DNA of 64,000 bases from Arthrobacter yangruifuii (GTDB lineage Bacteria > Actinomycetota > Actinomycetes > Actinomycetales > Micrococcaceae). The notes beneath the pieces are model-generated. The model was not told the DNA's origin. It saw only the letters and a program-made list of their open reading frames with translations, and did no database searches. Each line of letters begins with the position of its first letter. Positions within the stretch are counted from its first letter, which is position 1. The DNA lies in NCBI RefSeq assembly GCF_009192775.1, contig NZ_VTFX01000005.1, positions 124,001-188,000 on the forward strand, given 5' to 3'. A program made the position numbers and the translations under genes. This document shows, piece after piece, positions 8,371-16,327 of this stretch.

Positions 8371-8664
8371 ATGTGGATTGGAGCGCTGGAACTGGACCTG
8401 CTGCTGGGAGACGTGCATTCCCTCAAGGAGAAACGGTCGGTGGTGCGGCCGATCCTCGCTGAACTGCGGCGCAGGCTGGACGTCTCCTCCGCTGAGGTTG
8501 GATCCCTGGATCTGCACCGCCGGTCCGGCATTGGTGTGGGCCTGGTGGCTGCGGACCGCTCCCACGTGGTGGAGGTGCTGGATGCCGCGGAACGTCTGGT
8601 CGCCGGCCGGCCCGAAGTGGAACTGCTGAGCGCGCGGCGTCAACTGTTCACCAGCCAGGACTAG
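8371..8664 (+). CDS. DUF503 family small protein
   Basis: 97 residues beginning MWIGALELDLLLGDVHSLKE, the family N-terminus, with KEKRSVVRPILAELRR after it. AAGGA at 8358-8362 places the start at ATG 8371; ATGs at 8347 and 8362 would only add residues absent from relatives. A conserved ferredoxin-like alpha/beta protein of unknown function. It stands alone, divergent from DUF2243 and 53 bp ahead of tex. Confidence 0.8.
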   Translation: MWIGALELDLLLGDVHSLKEKRSVVRPILAELRRRLDVSSAEVGSLDLHRRSGIGVGLVAADRSHVVEVLDAAERLVAGRPEVELLSARRQLFTSQD

Positions 8665-8717
8665 GCCCGGCACCGGCATCTGCCCATCTACGGGACAAAT
8701 GGGGAACAATTGGCCGG

Positions 8718-11198
8718 GTGAGTCTAAGTGCCGTAGAACCAGTCAACGTTTCCGAAGCCGCCGAAGAGCAGGTGGTTGCCCAGCTGGCCGCCGAGTTGGG
8801 GGTGGCGCCGTGGCAGGTCCGGGCGGCGGTGGAGCTGCTCGACGGCGGCGCCACCGTTCCGTTCATTGCCCGTTACCGTAAGGAAGCAACGGGGACCCTG
8901 GACGATGCCCAGCTGCGGGATCTGGATGAGCGGCTGAGGTACCTGCGCGAACTGCAGGACCGGCGGCGGACCATTCTCGAGGCGATCGAGGCCCAGGGGA
9001 AGCTCACCGCCCAGCTGCGTGCCGCCGTCGCCGGCGCGGAAACCAAGTCCCGGCTCGAAGACATTTACCTGCCCTACCGGAGCAAGCGGCGGACCAAGGC
9101 GCAGACCGCCCGCGAGGCTGGCCTGGAACCGCTGGCGGATGCGCTGCTGTCCGATCCCCGGCGCTCTCCGGAGGCCGAAGCAGCACGGTATCTGCGCGAG
9201 GGAGTTCCGGATGCTGCCGAAGCCCTCGCCGGCGCGCGGGCCATCCTGATTGAACGGCTTTCCCAGGACGCGGACCTGCTGACCGAACAGCGAGAGAAGC
9301 TTTGGCGGCAGGGACGGATGCGCTCGCAGGTGCGGCCCGGAAAGGAAGCGGATGGGCGGAAATTCACCGACTACTACGATTTTTCCCAGTCTCCCGCCGG
9401 AATGCCTTCGCACCGTGTGCTGGCCCTGCTGCGGGGCGAGAAGGAAGGCATTCTGGAACTGGCCCTGACCGAGGGTGACCCCGCGGACGCCGACGCCCTG
9501 GCCGCCGCCCGCGCCCGTTACGAGCGGACCGTTGCCGCCCGCCTTGGCGTCGCAGACCGCGGACGCCCTGCCGACGCCTGGCTGCTGCAGACCGTGCAGC
9601 TGGCCTGGCGCCGGATTCTGGCCAAGCTGTCCGCGGACCTGCGCATGCGGCTCTTCGCCGATGCCGAAACCGAGGCGGTGCGGGTCTTCGCGGCCAACCT
9701 GCGCGACGTCCTGCTCGCCGCCCCCGCCGGGAACCGCACCACCCTGGGGCTGGATCCCGGCCTGCGCACCGGAGTGAAGGTGGCGGTGGTGGACGGCACC
9801 GGGAAGGTGGTGGCCACGGAGACGGTCTACCCGCACGCCCCGGCGCGCCGCTGGAAGGACGCCTTGGCTACGCTTGCCGGGCTGGTGCAGCAGCACGGGG
9901 TGGAACTGATCGCGATCGGCAACGGCACCGCTTCACGGGAGACAGACCGGCTGGCGGCAGAGCTGATCAAGGAGGTGTCCGGGGGTGTGGTCCGCAAACT
10001 GGTGGTGTCAGAGGCCGGCGCATCGGTGTACTCGGCCTCCGCCCTGGCCTCGGCTGAGCTGCCCGGGATGGACGTCTCCCTGCGCGGTGCAGTCTCGATT
10101 GCCCGGCGGCTGCAGGATCCGCTGGCAGAACTTGTGAAGATCGATCCGAAATCCATCGGGGTGGGCCAGTACCAGCATGACGTGACGCCGGCGAAGCTGG
10201 AGCGCTCCCTCGACGCGGTGATCGAGGACTGCGTCAATGCGGTGGGCGTGGACGTGAACACCGCCTCGCCGTCCCTGCTGACCAGGGTGGCCGGCGTGGG
10301 TCCGCTGCTGAGCGAAAACATTGTGGCCTACCGCAATGCCAACGGACCGTTTGCCCGCCGCAGGGACCTGCTGAAGGTGCCCCGGTTGGGCGCGAAGGCC
10401 TATGAGCAGTGCGCGGGCTTCCTGCGGATCAGTTCCGGCACTGAGCCGTTGGACGGCACCAGTGTCCACCCGGAGTCCTACCCGGTGGCCCGGAAGGTCC
10501 TCGCTGCAGCGGGGGAGACCATGAGCACGTCCGGAGCCGTGCTGGACGGGATCAATCCGGCTGCCTTCGTGGATGACCAGGTGGGCCTTCCCACCGTCCT
10601 GGACATCATTGCCGAGCTCCGGAAGCCCGGGCGGGACCCGCGGCCCGCCTTCGAGACGGCCACCTTCTCCGACGGGATTGAACGGATTGCCGATCTGCGC
10701 CCGGGGATGATCCTCAACGGCGTGGTCACCAACGTCGCGGCCTTCGGCGCGTTTGTGGACGTGGGGGTGCATCAGGACGGTCTGGTCCACATTTCCGCTA
10801 TGTCGCACACCTTCATTTCTGATCCGCGCCAGGTGGTCCGGTCCGGTCAGGTGGTCCGGGTCAAGGTGGTGGAGGCCGATCCGGAACGGAAACGGATTTC
10901 CCTCACGCTTCGCCTTGACGACGACGCCGCGGGGCCCGCTGGCAGGCCCGGCCCCGGCAAATCTCCCGGCAGGGAGGCCGGCGGCACCTCGGGCGGCCGC
11001 ACCTCAGGCAGCGGCAGCCCGGCCGGTGCTGCCTCCGGCCCCGGCAGGTATGACAGGGCAAAGGCGGGCACAAAGGCCGGGAGCGCCGCGTCGGGCACCG
11101 GCAGGACCGGCATCCCGGCGTCGGGCGCCGGCAGGACCGGTATCCCGGGCCCGGACCAGGCGGGCGGGAAGCAAAAGCCCGGTGCCGCGTCCCGCTAG
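8718..11198 (+). CDS. tex: Tex family RNA-binding transcription accessory protein
   Basis: 826 residues. The N-terminal helical region (FIARYRKEATGTLDD near 53-67; LEDIYLPYRSKRRTKAQTARE near 113-133) is the Tex core. A YqgF/RNase-H-like domain starts about 341 (LGLDPGLRTGVKVAVVD). Helix-hairpin-helix motifs follow (VNTASPSLLTRVAGVG near 514), and an S1 RNA-binding domain covers about 663-731. The last 90 residues are a Gly/Ser/Arg-rich tail with near repeats of TGIPASGAGR, longer than in most homologues and probably disordered. Start is GTG. Tex acts on nucleic acid and influences transcription and toxin expression in other bacteria. Confidence 0.93.
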   Translation: MSLSAVEPVNVSEAAEEQVVAQLAAELGVAPWQVRAAVELLDGGATVPFIARYRKEATGTLDDAQLRDLDERLRYLRELQDRRRTILEAIEAQGKLTAQLRAAVAGAETKSRLEDIYLPYRSKRRTKAQTAREAGLEPLADALLSDPRRSPEAEAARYLREGVPDAAEALAGARAILIERLSQDADLLTEQREKLWRQGRMRSQVRPGKEADGRKFTDYYDFSQSPAGMPSHRVLALLRGEKEGILELALTEGDPADADALAAARARYERTVAARLGVADRGRPADAWLLQTVQLAWRRILAKLSADLRMRLFADAETEAVRVFAANLRDVLLAAPAGNRTTLGLDPGLRTGVKVAVVDGTGKVVATETVYPHAPARRWKDALATLAGLVQQHGVELIAIGNGTASRETDRLAAELIKEVSGGVVRKLVVSEAGASVYSASALASAELPGMDVSLRGAVSIARRLQDPLAELVKIDPKSIGVGQYQHDVTPAKLERSLDAVIEDCVNAVGVDVNTASPSLLTRVAGVGPLLSENIVAYRNANGPFARRRDLLKVPRLGAKAYEQCAGFLRISSGTEPLDGTSVHPESYPVARKVLAAAGETMSTSGAVLDGINPAAFVDDQVGLPTVLDIIAELRKPGRDPRPAFETATFSDGIERIADLRPGMILNGVVTNVAAFGAFVDVGVHQDGLVHISAMSHTFISDPRQVVRSGQVVRVKVVEADPERKRISLTLRLDDDAAGPAGRPGPGKSPGREAGGTSGGRTSGSGSPAGAASGPGRYDRAKAGTKAGSAASGTGRTGIPASGAGRTGIPGPDQAGGKQKPGAASR

Positions 11199-11309
11199 GG
11201 AGCGGCACCGGGAGTACCCGCCGGAGCTATGGCCGATGCGCTGCGGGCGGCCGGCCTGCTGAAATAGGCCTGTTAGGCCTGGAGGGCTGTTGGGCCTAAT
11301 CTGCGCCGG

Positions 11310-11564
11310 TTAGGCCTGGTCGGCGTCGGCGTCGGCGTCGGCGTCCGCGTCGGCGGGCTGCGCCGCCTCTGCTGCCTCGTCGGCTTTTTCCGGAGCGGCC
11401 GGCACTGAGCCGGCGGCAGAGGTGCCCTGATCGTCCCGGATGTTGCCGGCCGAATGCGGGGCGCTGCCCGGAGTGCGGGGTTCCCCGGTGGGGTGCGGCT
11501 GCGGAGCGCTGGGGCCAAGGGGGTCCTCGGCGTCGTTGGACGGTCCGGTGGGTTCGGTGGTCAT
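11310..11564 (-). CDS. Small acidic, disordered protein with (Asp-Ala)n tail
   Basis: 84 residues, rich in Pro, Ala, Asp, Glu and Ser, with no hydrophobic core. The C-terminus is a run of alternating Asp-Ala encoded by a GTCGGC simple repeat (about 11319-11351), a site prone to slippage. GAGAGG precedes the ATG at suitable distance. Codon bias matches its neighbours. It follows the HAD phosphatase by 32 bp on the same strand and is probably the last gene of the vsr operon. No function is recognised. A similar tiny acidic protein lies at 13375-13521. Confidence 0.6.
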   Translation of the reverse strand: MTTEPTGPSNDAEDPLGPSAPQPHPTGEPRTPGSAPHSAGNIRDDQGTSAAGSVPAAPEKADEAAEAAQPADADADADADADQA

Positions 11565-11596
11565 GGGGTGTCCTCTCGGGAGTGCCTGGCCAGTGG

Positions 11597-12289
11597 TTAG
11601 CTGCGGGCGATCAGTTGACCGAGTAGGCTGGTGTCCAGGGCCGCCAGCAGGTCGCGGGGGTTCTCGTACACTTCCTGGGCTCCGGCCTCACGCAGTTCCG
11701 CTTCACTCGTGCCGCCGCACGTCACTCCGATGGTGGGAATCGAGAGTTTCCCGGCGGCCTTGACGTCCCATACGGAATCGCCGACAAAGATGGTGTCCTG
11801 GGCCTGCAGCCCCCCGGCCTCGAGGGCCGCTTCGAGAATGTCCGGGGACGGCTTGCTGGCCTCCGCGTCGCTGGAACTGGTGGCGCCGGTGATCGCGGCG
11901 TCGGCTTCGATGACGGTGCGCAGGAACTTCAGCTCGGCTTCGGAAGCGGAGGAAGCCAGGACCACGGTGAGGTCCTTGTCCGAGCAGGCGTTCAGCAGGT
12001 CACTGGCACCGTCGAAGGACCGGAGGGACGGCCACCACGTCGAAAAGATGGCGCCGTGCGTGGCGTCGAGCTGCTCATCTTCGTCCTTGTTGCGGTCCTC
12101 GCCAAGCAGATGTTCCACCAGCTTGTCACCACCCATGCCGATGGCGCGGTGAATGGCAGACATCGGAACGTCGTGTTCCATCCGGCGGAAAGCCTGCCAC
12201 CACGCGACCGCATGCAGATAGTTGGAATCCACCAGGGTTCCGTCCACATCGAAAAGGACGCCCCGCTTGCCGTTGCCTGTGCTGCTCAT
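11597..12289 (-). CDS. HAD-superfamily hydrolase (phosphoglycolate phosphatase-like)
   Basis: 230 residues. Motif I is FDVDGTLVDS (about 13-22) with two catalytic Asp; motif II is VVLASSAS; motif III Lys lies in EASKPSPDI; motif IV is GDSVWDVKAA. The cap inserted after motif I is helical, as in the beta-phosphoglucomutase/phosphoglycolate subfamily. It would dephosphorylate a small metabolite, substrate unknown. ATG 12289 is favoured because homologues start just before motif I. It follows vsr by 11 bp on the same strand. Confidence 0.85.
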   Translation of the reverse strand: MSSTGNGKRGVLFDVDGTLVDSNYLHAVAWWQAFRRMEHDVPMSAIHRAIGMGGDKLVEHLLGEDRNKDEDEQLDATHGAIFSTWWPSLRSFDGASDLLNACSDKDLTVVLASSASEAELKFLRTVIEADAAITGATSSSDAEASKPSPDILEAALEAGGLQAQDTIFVGDSVWDVKAAGKLSIPTIGVTCGGTSEAELREAGAQEVYENPRDLLAALDTSLLGQLIARS

Positions 12290-12300
12290 GAAGTGCCGCC

Positions 12301-12825
12301 TCACTCTTGATTGGTACTGATCTCCGGGTCCGAGTCTAACGGCGCCTGCGGTGATGCCGCTGCCCCAGCAGGAACCGGGGAAACGGCGGCAGGAACCCGC
12401 CCGGGCGGACCCAGGAAGGTCCGCAGCTGTTCTTCGAGGAGACTGCGGTCCCGCAGCTCGCACTCCCAAACCACCAGGACATCCCATCCCTCCGCCGCCA
12501 GCCGCGCCTGGGCGGCGGCGTCGCGCTCAACGGTCCGGTTTCGCTTCGCTGCCCAGAAGTCGCTGTTGGTCTTGGGAGCATGCTGACCGGCACGGCAGGA
12601 GTGGAAGTGCCAGAAACAGCCATTGACGAAGAGGACCTTTTTACGCCCGGCGAATACCAGGTCCGGCTTTCCCGGCAGCCGGACCTTGCCGAAAGAGCCA
12701 TGCAGCCGGAACCGGTACCCGGCGGCGTGCAGAATGCCGCGGATCAGGAGCTCGGGTCCGGTGTCCTTGCCGCGGATACGGGACATGTTGCGGCTGCGCT
12801 GCTCCGGACTGACGGTATCGGCCAT
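12301..12825 (-). CDS. vsr: Very short patch repair (Vsr) DNA mismatch endonuclease
   Basis: 174 residues; the Vsr core ends near 145 and a Pro/Ala-rich tail follows. GKDTGPELLIRGILHAAGYR (about 19-38) and LPGKPDLVF with catalytic Asp55 match the E. coli enzyme around Asp51. FVNGCFWHFHSC (67-77) holds the histidines and zinc-site cysteine. The enzyme nicks T:G mismatches produced by deamination of 5-methylcytosine. No cytosine methyltransferase is encoded anywhere in the window, which is unusual because vsr commonly lies next to one. It heads an operon with the HAD phosphatase. Confidence 0.9.
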   Translation of the reverse strand: MADTVSPEQRSRNMSRIRGKDTGPELLIRGILHAAGYRFRLHGSFGKVRLPGKPDLVFAGRKKVLFVNGCFWHFHSCRAGQHAPKTNSDFWAAKRNRTVERDAAAQARLAAEGWDVLVVWECELRDRSLLEEQLRTFLGPPGRVPAAVSPVPAGAAASPQAPLDSDPEISTNQE

Positions 12826-12952
12826 GGATCCAGTCTAGGAAGACATCACGATTGGGTTGCGCACTACTTGAGTTCCGGGAAGAAGGCCCTGGAAACTCAT
12901 AAGGTGGCTTAGTATTGAAGGCACTGATAGACCCCTTACAAGGAGGTAAGCG

Positions 12953-13189
12953 ATGTCGGGCTACTTCAAGCTGGTGGACGCTCACGAGGGAAGTTACCGC
13001 ATTAAGCTCGTCGCAGGCGACGGGACGCTGATGGCGGTGTCCACGACTTTCGAAACGAAACAGGACGCTGCTGCGGGAATTGCGCAGATGCGGGAAATCG
13101 CAGGAACTGGGCCGGTTGTGGATCAGAGCCGGGATTCAGACGAACTGAGCCAGGCCACGGACTCGGCCCGGAAGGCGGCAGCCAGCTGA
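12953..13189 (+). CDS. DUF1508 (YegP-like) family protein
   Basis: 78 residues. One DUF1508 unit is visible: YFKLVDAHEGSYRIKLVAGDGT, then VSTTFETKQDAAAGIAQMRE. E. coli YegP has two such units, so this is the single-unit form. The C-terminal 20 residues are polar. A very strong ribosome site (AAGGAGGTAA) lies just before the ATG, suggesting high expression. Divergent from vsr. Function is not established; relatives are often stress-associated. Confidence 0.8.
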   Translation: MSGYFKLVDAHEGSYRIKLVAGDGTLMAVSTTFETKQDAAAGIAQMREIAGTGPVVDQSRDSDELSQATDSARKAAAS

Positions 13190-13229
13190 CGGATTGATGG
13201 ATTGATGGATCGGCGCACCGCAGCATCAA

Positions 13230-13286
13230 AGCACCGCGCAGATGAAAAAGCACCGCGCAGATAAAAGAGCACCGCGCACATGAAAC
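13230..13286 (+). repeat. Three 19-bp tandem repeats between the DUF1508 gene and its terminator
   Basis: Units at 13230-13248, 13249-13267 and 13268-13286 have the consensus AGCACCGCGCAGATGAAAA. A degenerate unit (GCACCGCAGCATCAA) precedes them, and GGATTGAT is doubled at about 13191-13208. The array lies in the 3' untranslated region and runs straight into the terminator hairpin. Confidence 0.8.
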
Positions 13287-13321
13287 AGGCCTTCGGTTCC
13301 CGGAACCGGAGGCCTGTTTTT
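13285..13321 (+). terminator. Rho-independent terminator of the DUF1508 gene
   Basis: A 16-bp stem with one G-U wobble (ACAGGCCT... pairing with ...AGGCCTGT) is followed by five Ts at 13317-13321. This is the most canonical terminator in the window. Confidence 0.85.
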
Positions 13322-13374
13322 GCTGGCCGGACCGGGGGATCTGCACTTGCGTCCCGATACGGCCGGAGAATGCA

Positions 13375-13521
13375 CTAGCTCTGGTCTTCGCCGCCTTCGG
13401 CCGGTTCCTGCGAGTGCTCCTGCGGCTGGCTCTTCTCGCCGTCGTTCTCGCCGTCGCCTTCGGCAGGCTGCTGCGAACGCGTCCGGTCGGCGTCGTTTTC
13501 CGCGTTGCCCTGTTCGCTCAT
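13375..13521 (-). CDS. Tiny acidic hydrophilic protein, 48 residues
   Basis: ATG at 13521 is preceded by GTGGAGAAGCTC, a good ribosome site. The protein starts MSEQGNAENDADRTRSQQP, contains GEGD/GEND-type acidic repeats and ends EGGEDQS. It has no hydrophobic residues that could form a core and is certainly disordered. It is supported by the ribosome site, codon bias and placement in an otherwise empty gap between a terminator and a divergent gene. No family recognised. It resembles the acidic protein at 11310-11564 in composition only. Confidence 0.5.
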   Translation of the reverse strand: MSEQGNAENDADRTRSQQPAEGDGENDGEKSQPQEHSQEPAEGGEDQS

Positions 13522-13721
13522 GAGCTTCTCCACTTCTTCCACGGCCGGCACCGGCAGTCGCCGGTTCTCCTTCGGAGCGGCCCTGCCTTTCAGTCTAGAA
13601 ACCCAGGGGCGAGTCTAGAACCCCCGGACGGTGCAACGGCGCGGAAAGTCCCGGTTGACGGGGAACACGCCCCGCGGCGGGTTGCTGGTCCGTGCCCGCC
13701 GTCCCCGGTAGCGTGAGCCGG

Positions 13722-15386
13722 ATGCAGCCCAAAGACGCGGACGTCATTGTTGTAGGTGCCGGACTTGCCGGCCTGGTAGCCACGGCCGAACTCGTAGACG
13801 CCGGACGCTCGGTCATCCTGGTGGAACAGGAGGGAGCCCAGAACCTGGGCGGCCAGGCCTGGTGGTCCTTCGGCGGGCTGTTCCTGGTGGATTCCCCTGA
13901 GCAGCGCCGGCTGCGGGTGAAGGATTCGGTGGATCTGGCATGGCAGGATTGGCTCGGCACGGCGGGTTTTGACCGCACGGAGGACGACTGGGCCCGCCGG
14001 TGGGCGGAGGCCTATGTGCACTTCGCTGCGGGGGAGAAGCGTGCCTGGCTGCAGCAGCTGGGCCACCGGTTCTTTCCCGTCGTGGGATGGGCGGAGCGCG
14101 GCGGCTACGGGGCCAACGGACCGGGCAATTCCGTTCCGCGTTTCCATATCACCTGGGGGACCGGCCCCGGGATCACCGCACCGTTCGAGGCCCGGGTGCG
14201 CGACGGCGTCGAACGCGGACTGGTGCGCTTCGCGTTCCGCCACCGCCTCGATGACCTCGTCCTCACCGGCGGTGCCGTGACGGGAGTGCGCGGCAGTGTC
14301 CTGGAGCCGACGACGGCGCCGCGCGGCACGGCGTCCAGCCGCACCGTGGTGGGAGGCTTCGAGTTCACGGCCGATGCCGTGGTGCTGACCACCGGAGGCA
14401 TCGGCGGGGACCATGATGCCGTCCGTGCTGCATGGCCGCAGCGGATGGGTGCGGCACCGGGGACTATGCTCAGCGGCGTGCCGGAATACGTGGACGGCCG
14501 CGGCATCGGCATTGCCTCAGCAGCCGGTGGACGGGTGATCAACCCGGACCGCATGTGGCATTACGTGGAGGGAATCCGGAACTGGGATCCGGTCTGGAAA
14601 AACCATGGCATCCGCATCCTGCCCGGTCCGTCCTCACTGTGGCTGGATGCGGCTGGACGGCGGCTGCCCGTGCCGCTGTTTCCCGGTTTCGATACTTTGG
14701 GCACCCTGGAACACCTGCGCGGCAGCGGCTTCGACTACAGCTGGTTCATCCTGAACAAGGCAATCATCCGCAAGGAATTCGCTCTTTCGGGGTCCGAGCA
14801 GAACCCGGACCTCACCGGAAAATCCCTCCGCGACGTCCTCAAACGCGCCACCGCCGGCGTTCCGGCGCCCGTGCAGGCGTTCCTGGACCACGGCGAGGAT
14901 TTCATCACCGCGGACTCGGTGGAGGACCTGGTTGCCGGCATGAACCGGCTCGCCAAAAGCTCCCGGGGGGACGCCCCGGAGCTGTCCGCCGGGGCGGTGC
15001 GGCACGAGCTGGAGTCCCGGGACCGCGAAATCCGTAACCCGTTCACCAAGGATTCCCAGGTCACGGCCATCCGCGGAGCACGGACCTATCTGGGTGACCG
15101 GCTGATCCGTACCGCGGCACCGCATGCCATCCTGGATCCGAAGGCGGGACCCCTGATCGCCGTCCGCTTGTCAGTCCTCACCCGTAAATCGCTGGGCGGG
15201 CTGCAGACGGACCTGCAGTCGCGGGTCCTGGCCGACGACGGCGCTCCGGTTCCCGGGCTTTTCGCAGCCGGGGAGGCTGCGGGTTTCGGCGGTGGCGGAA
15301 TGCACGGCTACCGGTCCTTGGAAGGGACGTTCCTGGGCGGCTGCCTGTTCAGCGGACGAGCTGCCGGCCGCGCCGCAGCGGGGTAG
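13722..15386 (+). CDS. FAD-binding dehydrogenase (fumarate reductase / ketosteroid dehydrogenase-like flavoprotein)
   Basis: 554 residues. The dinucleotide motif VIVVGAGLAGLVAAE-type sequence is at about 8-22, followed by EQEGAQNLGGQAWWSFGGLF, typical of the FAD-binding 2 family. The C-terminal GEAAGFGGGGMHGYRSLEGTF closes the FAD site. ATG 13722 is chosen because the motif follows 7 residues later; the ATG at 13692 is in frame. Family members oxidise or reduce C-C bonds in steroids, fumarate or similar compounds; the substrate is unknown. A single-gene unit with no steroid genes nearby. Confidence 0.85.
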   Translation: MQPKDADVIVVGAGLAGLVATAELVDAGRSVILVEQEGAQNLGGQAWWSFGGLFLVDSPEQRRLRVKDSVDLAWQDWLGTAGFDRTEDDWARRWAEAYVHFAAGEKRAWLQQLGHRFFPVVGWAERGGYGANGPGNSVPRFHITWGTGPGITAPFEARVRDGVERGLVRFAFRHRLDDLVLTGGAVTGVRGSVLEPTTAPRGTASSRTVVGGFEFTADAVVLTTGGIGGDHDAVRAAWPQRMGAAPGTMLSGVPEYVDGRGIGIASAAGGRVINPDRMWHYVEGIRNWDPVWKNHGIRILPGPSSLWLDAAGRRLPVPLFPGFDTLGTLEHLRGSGFDYSWFILNKAIIRKEFALSGSEQNPDLTGKSLRDVLKRATAGVPAPVQAFLDHGEDFITADSVEDLVAGMNRLAKSSRGDAPELSAGAVRHELESRDREIRNPFTKDSQVTAIRGARTYLGDRLIRTAAPHAILDPKAGPLIAVRLSVLTRKSLGGLQTDLQSRVLADDGAPVPGLFAAGEAAGFGGGGMHGYRSLEGTFLGGCLFSGRAAGRAAAG

Positions 15387-15462
15387 CGGCTCCGGCTATG
15401 GGGTAGGGCTTCCGGCTAGGGGGGGCTTCCGGCAGGGGACAGGGCTTTACCGCTTAAACGGC

Positions 15463-15501
15463 CCGGCCGGGACAGCATCCGGTGGATGCTGTCCCGGCCG
15501 G
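15463..15501 (-). terminator. Strong hairpin between convergent genes
   Basis: A perfect 18-bp stem (left arm 15463-15480, right arm 15484-15501) with a GGT loop. It lies 16 nt beyond the stop of the minus-strand membrane protein and about 75 nt beyond the plus-strand dehydrogenase, so it can serve both. No strong T-run on either side. Confidence 0.7.
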
Positions 15502-15517
15502 TGCGGGGCACGGAGAA

Positions 15518-16048
15518 TTAGCCCGCGTAACCCATCTTCTTTGCCTGCCGGTATGCCTGCATCTGGCTGTAGTAGGCGTTGGCCGGGGCCAGGAACAGCA
15601 GAACCACGCCCGCGATCAGCAGCAGGAGGGAGACCAGGCTGAGGATGCTCTCAGTCGAGCCATCCACCCCGAACAGGGCGGTGAGGGACAGGCCGGCGAA
15701 TACGGCCATGACAATGCGTGCCCAGCTGTGGCCCTTGCGGGCGAATACGGCGAACAGGACGTTGACAGCAAGGCTGATCACGCCGATGACGATGACAGTG
15801 ACCAGCCCAATGGTGACAGCCGTGTCCACCTCCGCCCCGGTGAGTCCGCCGGCGGCCGCCAGGTCGGCGCGGCCTTCATCAGAGGTGAGTGTGACCATGG
15901 ACAGGATCAGCACGATGACGCTCACGACGGCTGAGGCGATCAGCAGCCAGAAGCCGCGCTCCACCGCTGCGGGGCGCTGCGGCACGGCGGGTGCGGGTGC
16001 GGATCCTCCACTGCTGAAAGCTCCGTAGCTGTAGTTAGGCGTGGTCAT
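15518..16048 (-). CDS. Small four-helix membrane protein (DUF4064/DUF4190-like)
   Basis: 176 residues. The first 30 are Pro/Ala/Ser-rich and cytosolic. Four membrane helices follow at about 33-52, 78-100, 105-125 and 132-155, ending in a short polar tail (YSQMQAYRQAKKMGYAG). This Pro-rich leader plus four helices is common in actinobacterial proteins of unknown function. No catalytic motif. Probably monocistronic. Confidence 0.75.
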   Translation of the reverse strand: MTTPNYSYGAFSSGGSAPAPAVPQRPAAVERGFWLLIASAVVSVIVLILSMVTLTSDEGRADLAAAGGLTGAEVDTAVTIGLVTVIVIGVISLAVNVLFAVFARKGHSWARIVMAVFAGLSLTALFGVDGSTESILSLVSLLLLIAGVVLLFLAPANAYYSQMQAYRQAKKMGYAG

Positions 16049-16327
16049 AGTGAATTCCCCCGTTGTGTTTTTAGTGACGATGTTTGTTGCTGTACGGCCA
16101 GCCTAGCCAAGTCCTGGCCCGGGGAACTCCCCATAGCGACGGAGATTCTCCGGGTTTCTGCTCCGTCCTTGGATTCGGGGCTCCGCCGAAGGGACGATTC
16201 ACGGCCCGGCCCGGGTGGAGACGCTGCCGCCCGGCAGGAATACCCCGACAGGAATAACCCGCCGGGAATAAAAGGTACGTCCGGAACGGTTCCCCAGTGT
16301 ATGCAAATGCATGAAAAGGAGAATGGG

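Noticed and set aside
16049-16327. Riboswitch in the 5' region of the FMN reductase
   Set aside because: The GC-rich leader folds, but conserved FMN, cobalamin or SAM core elements were not found.
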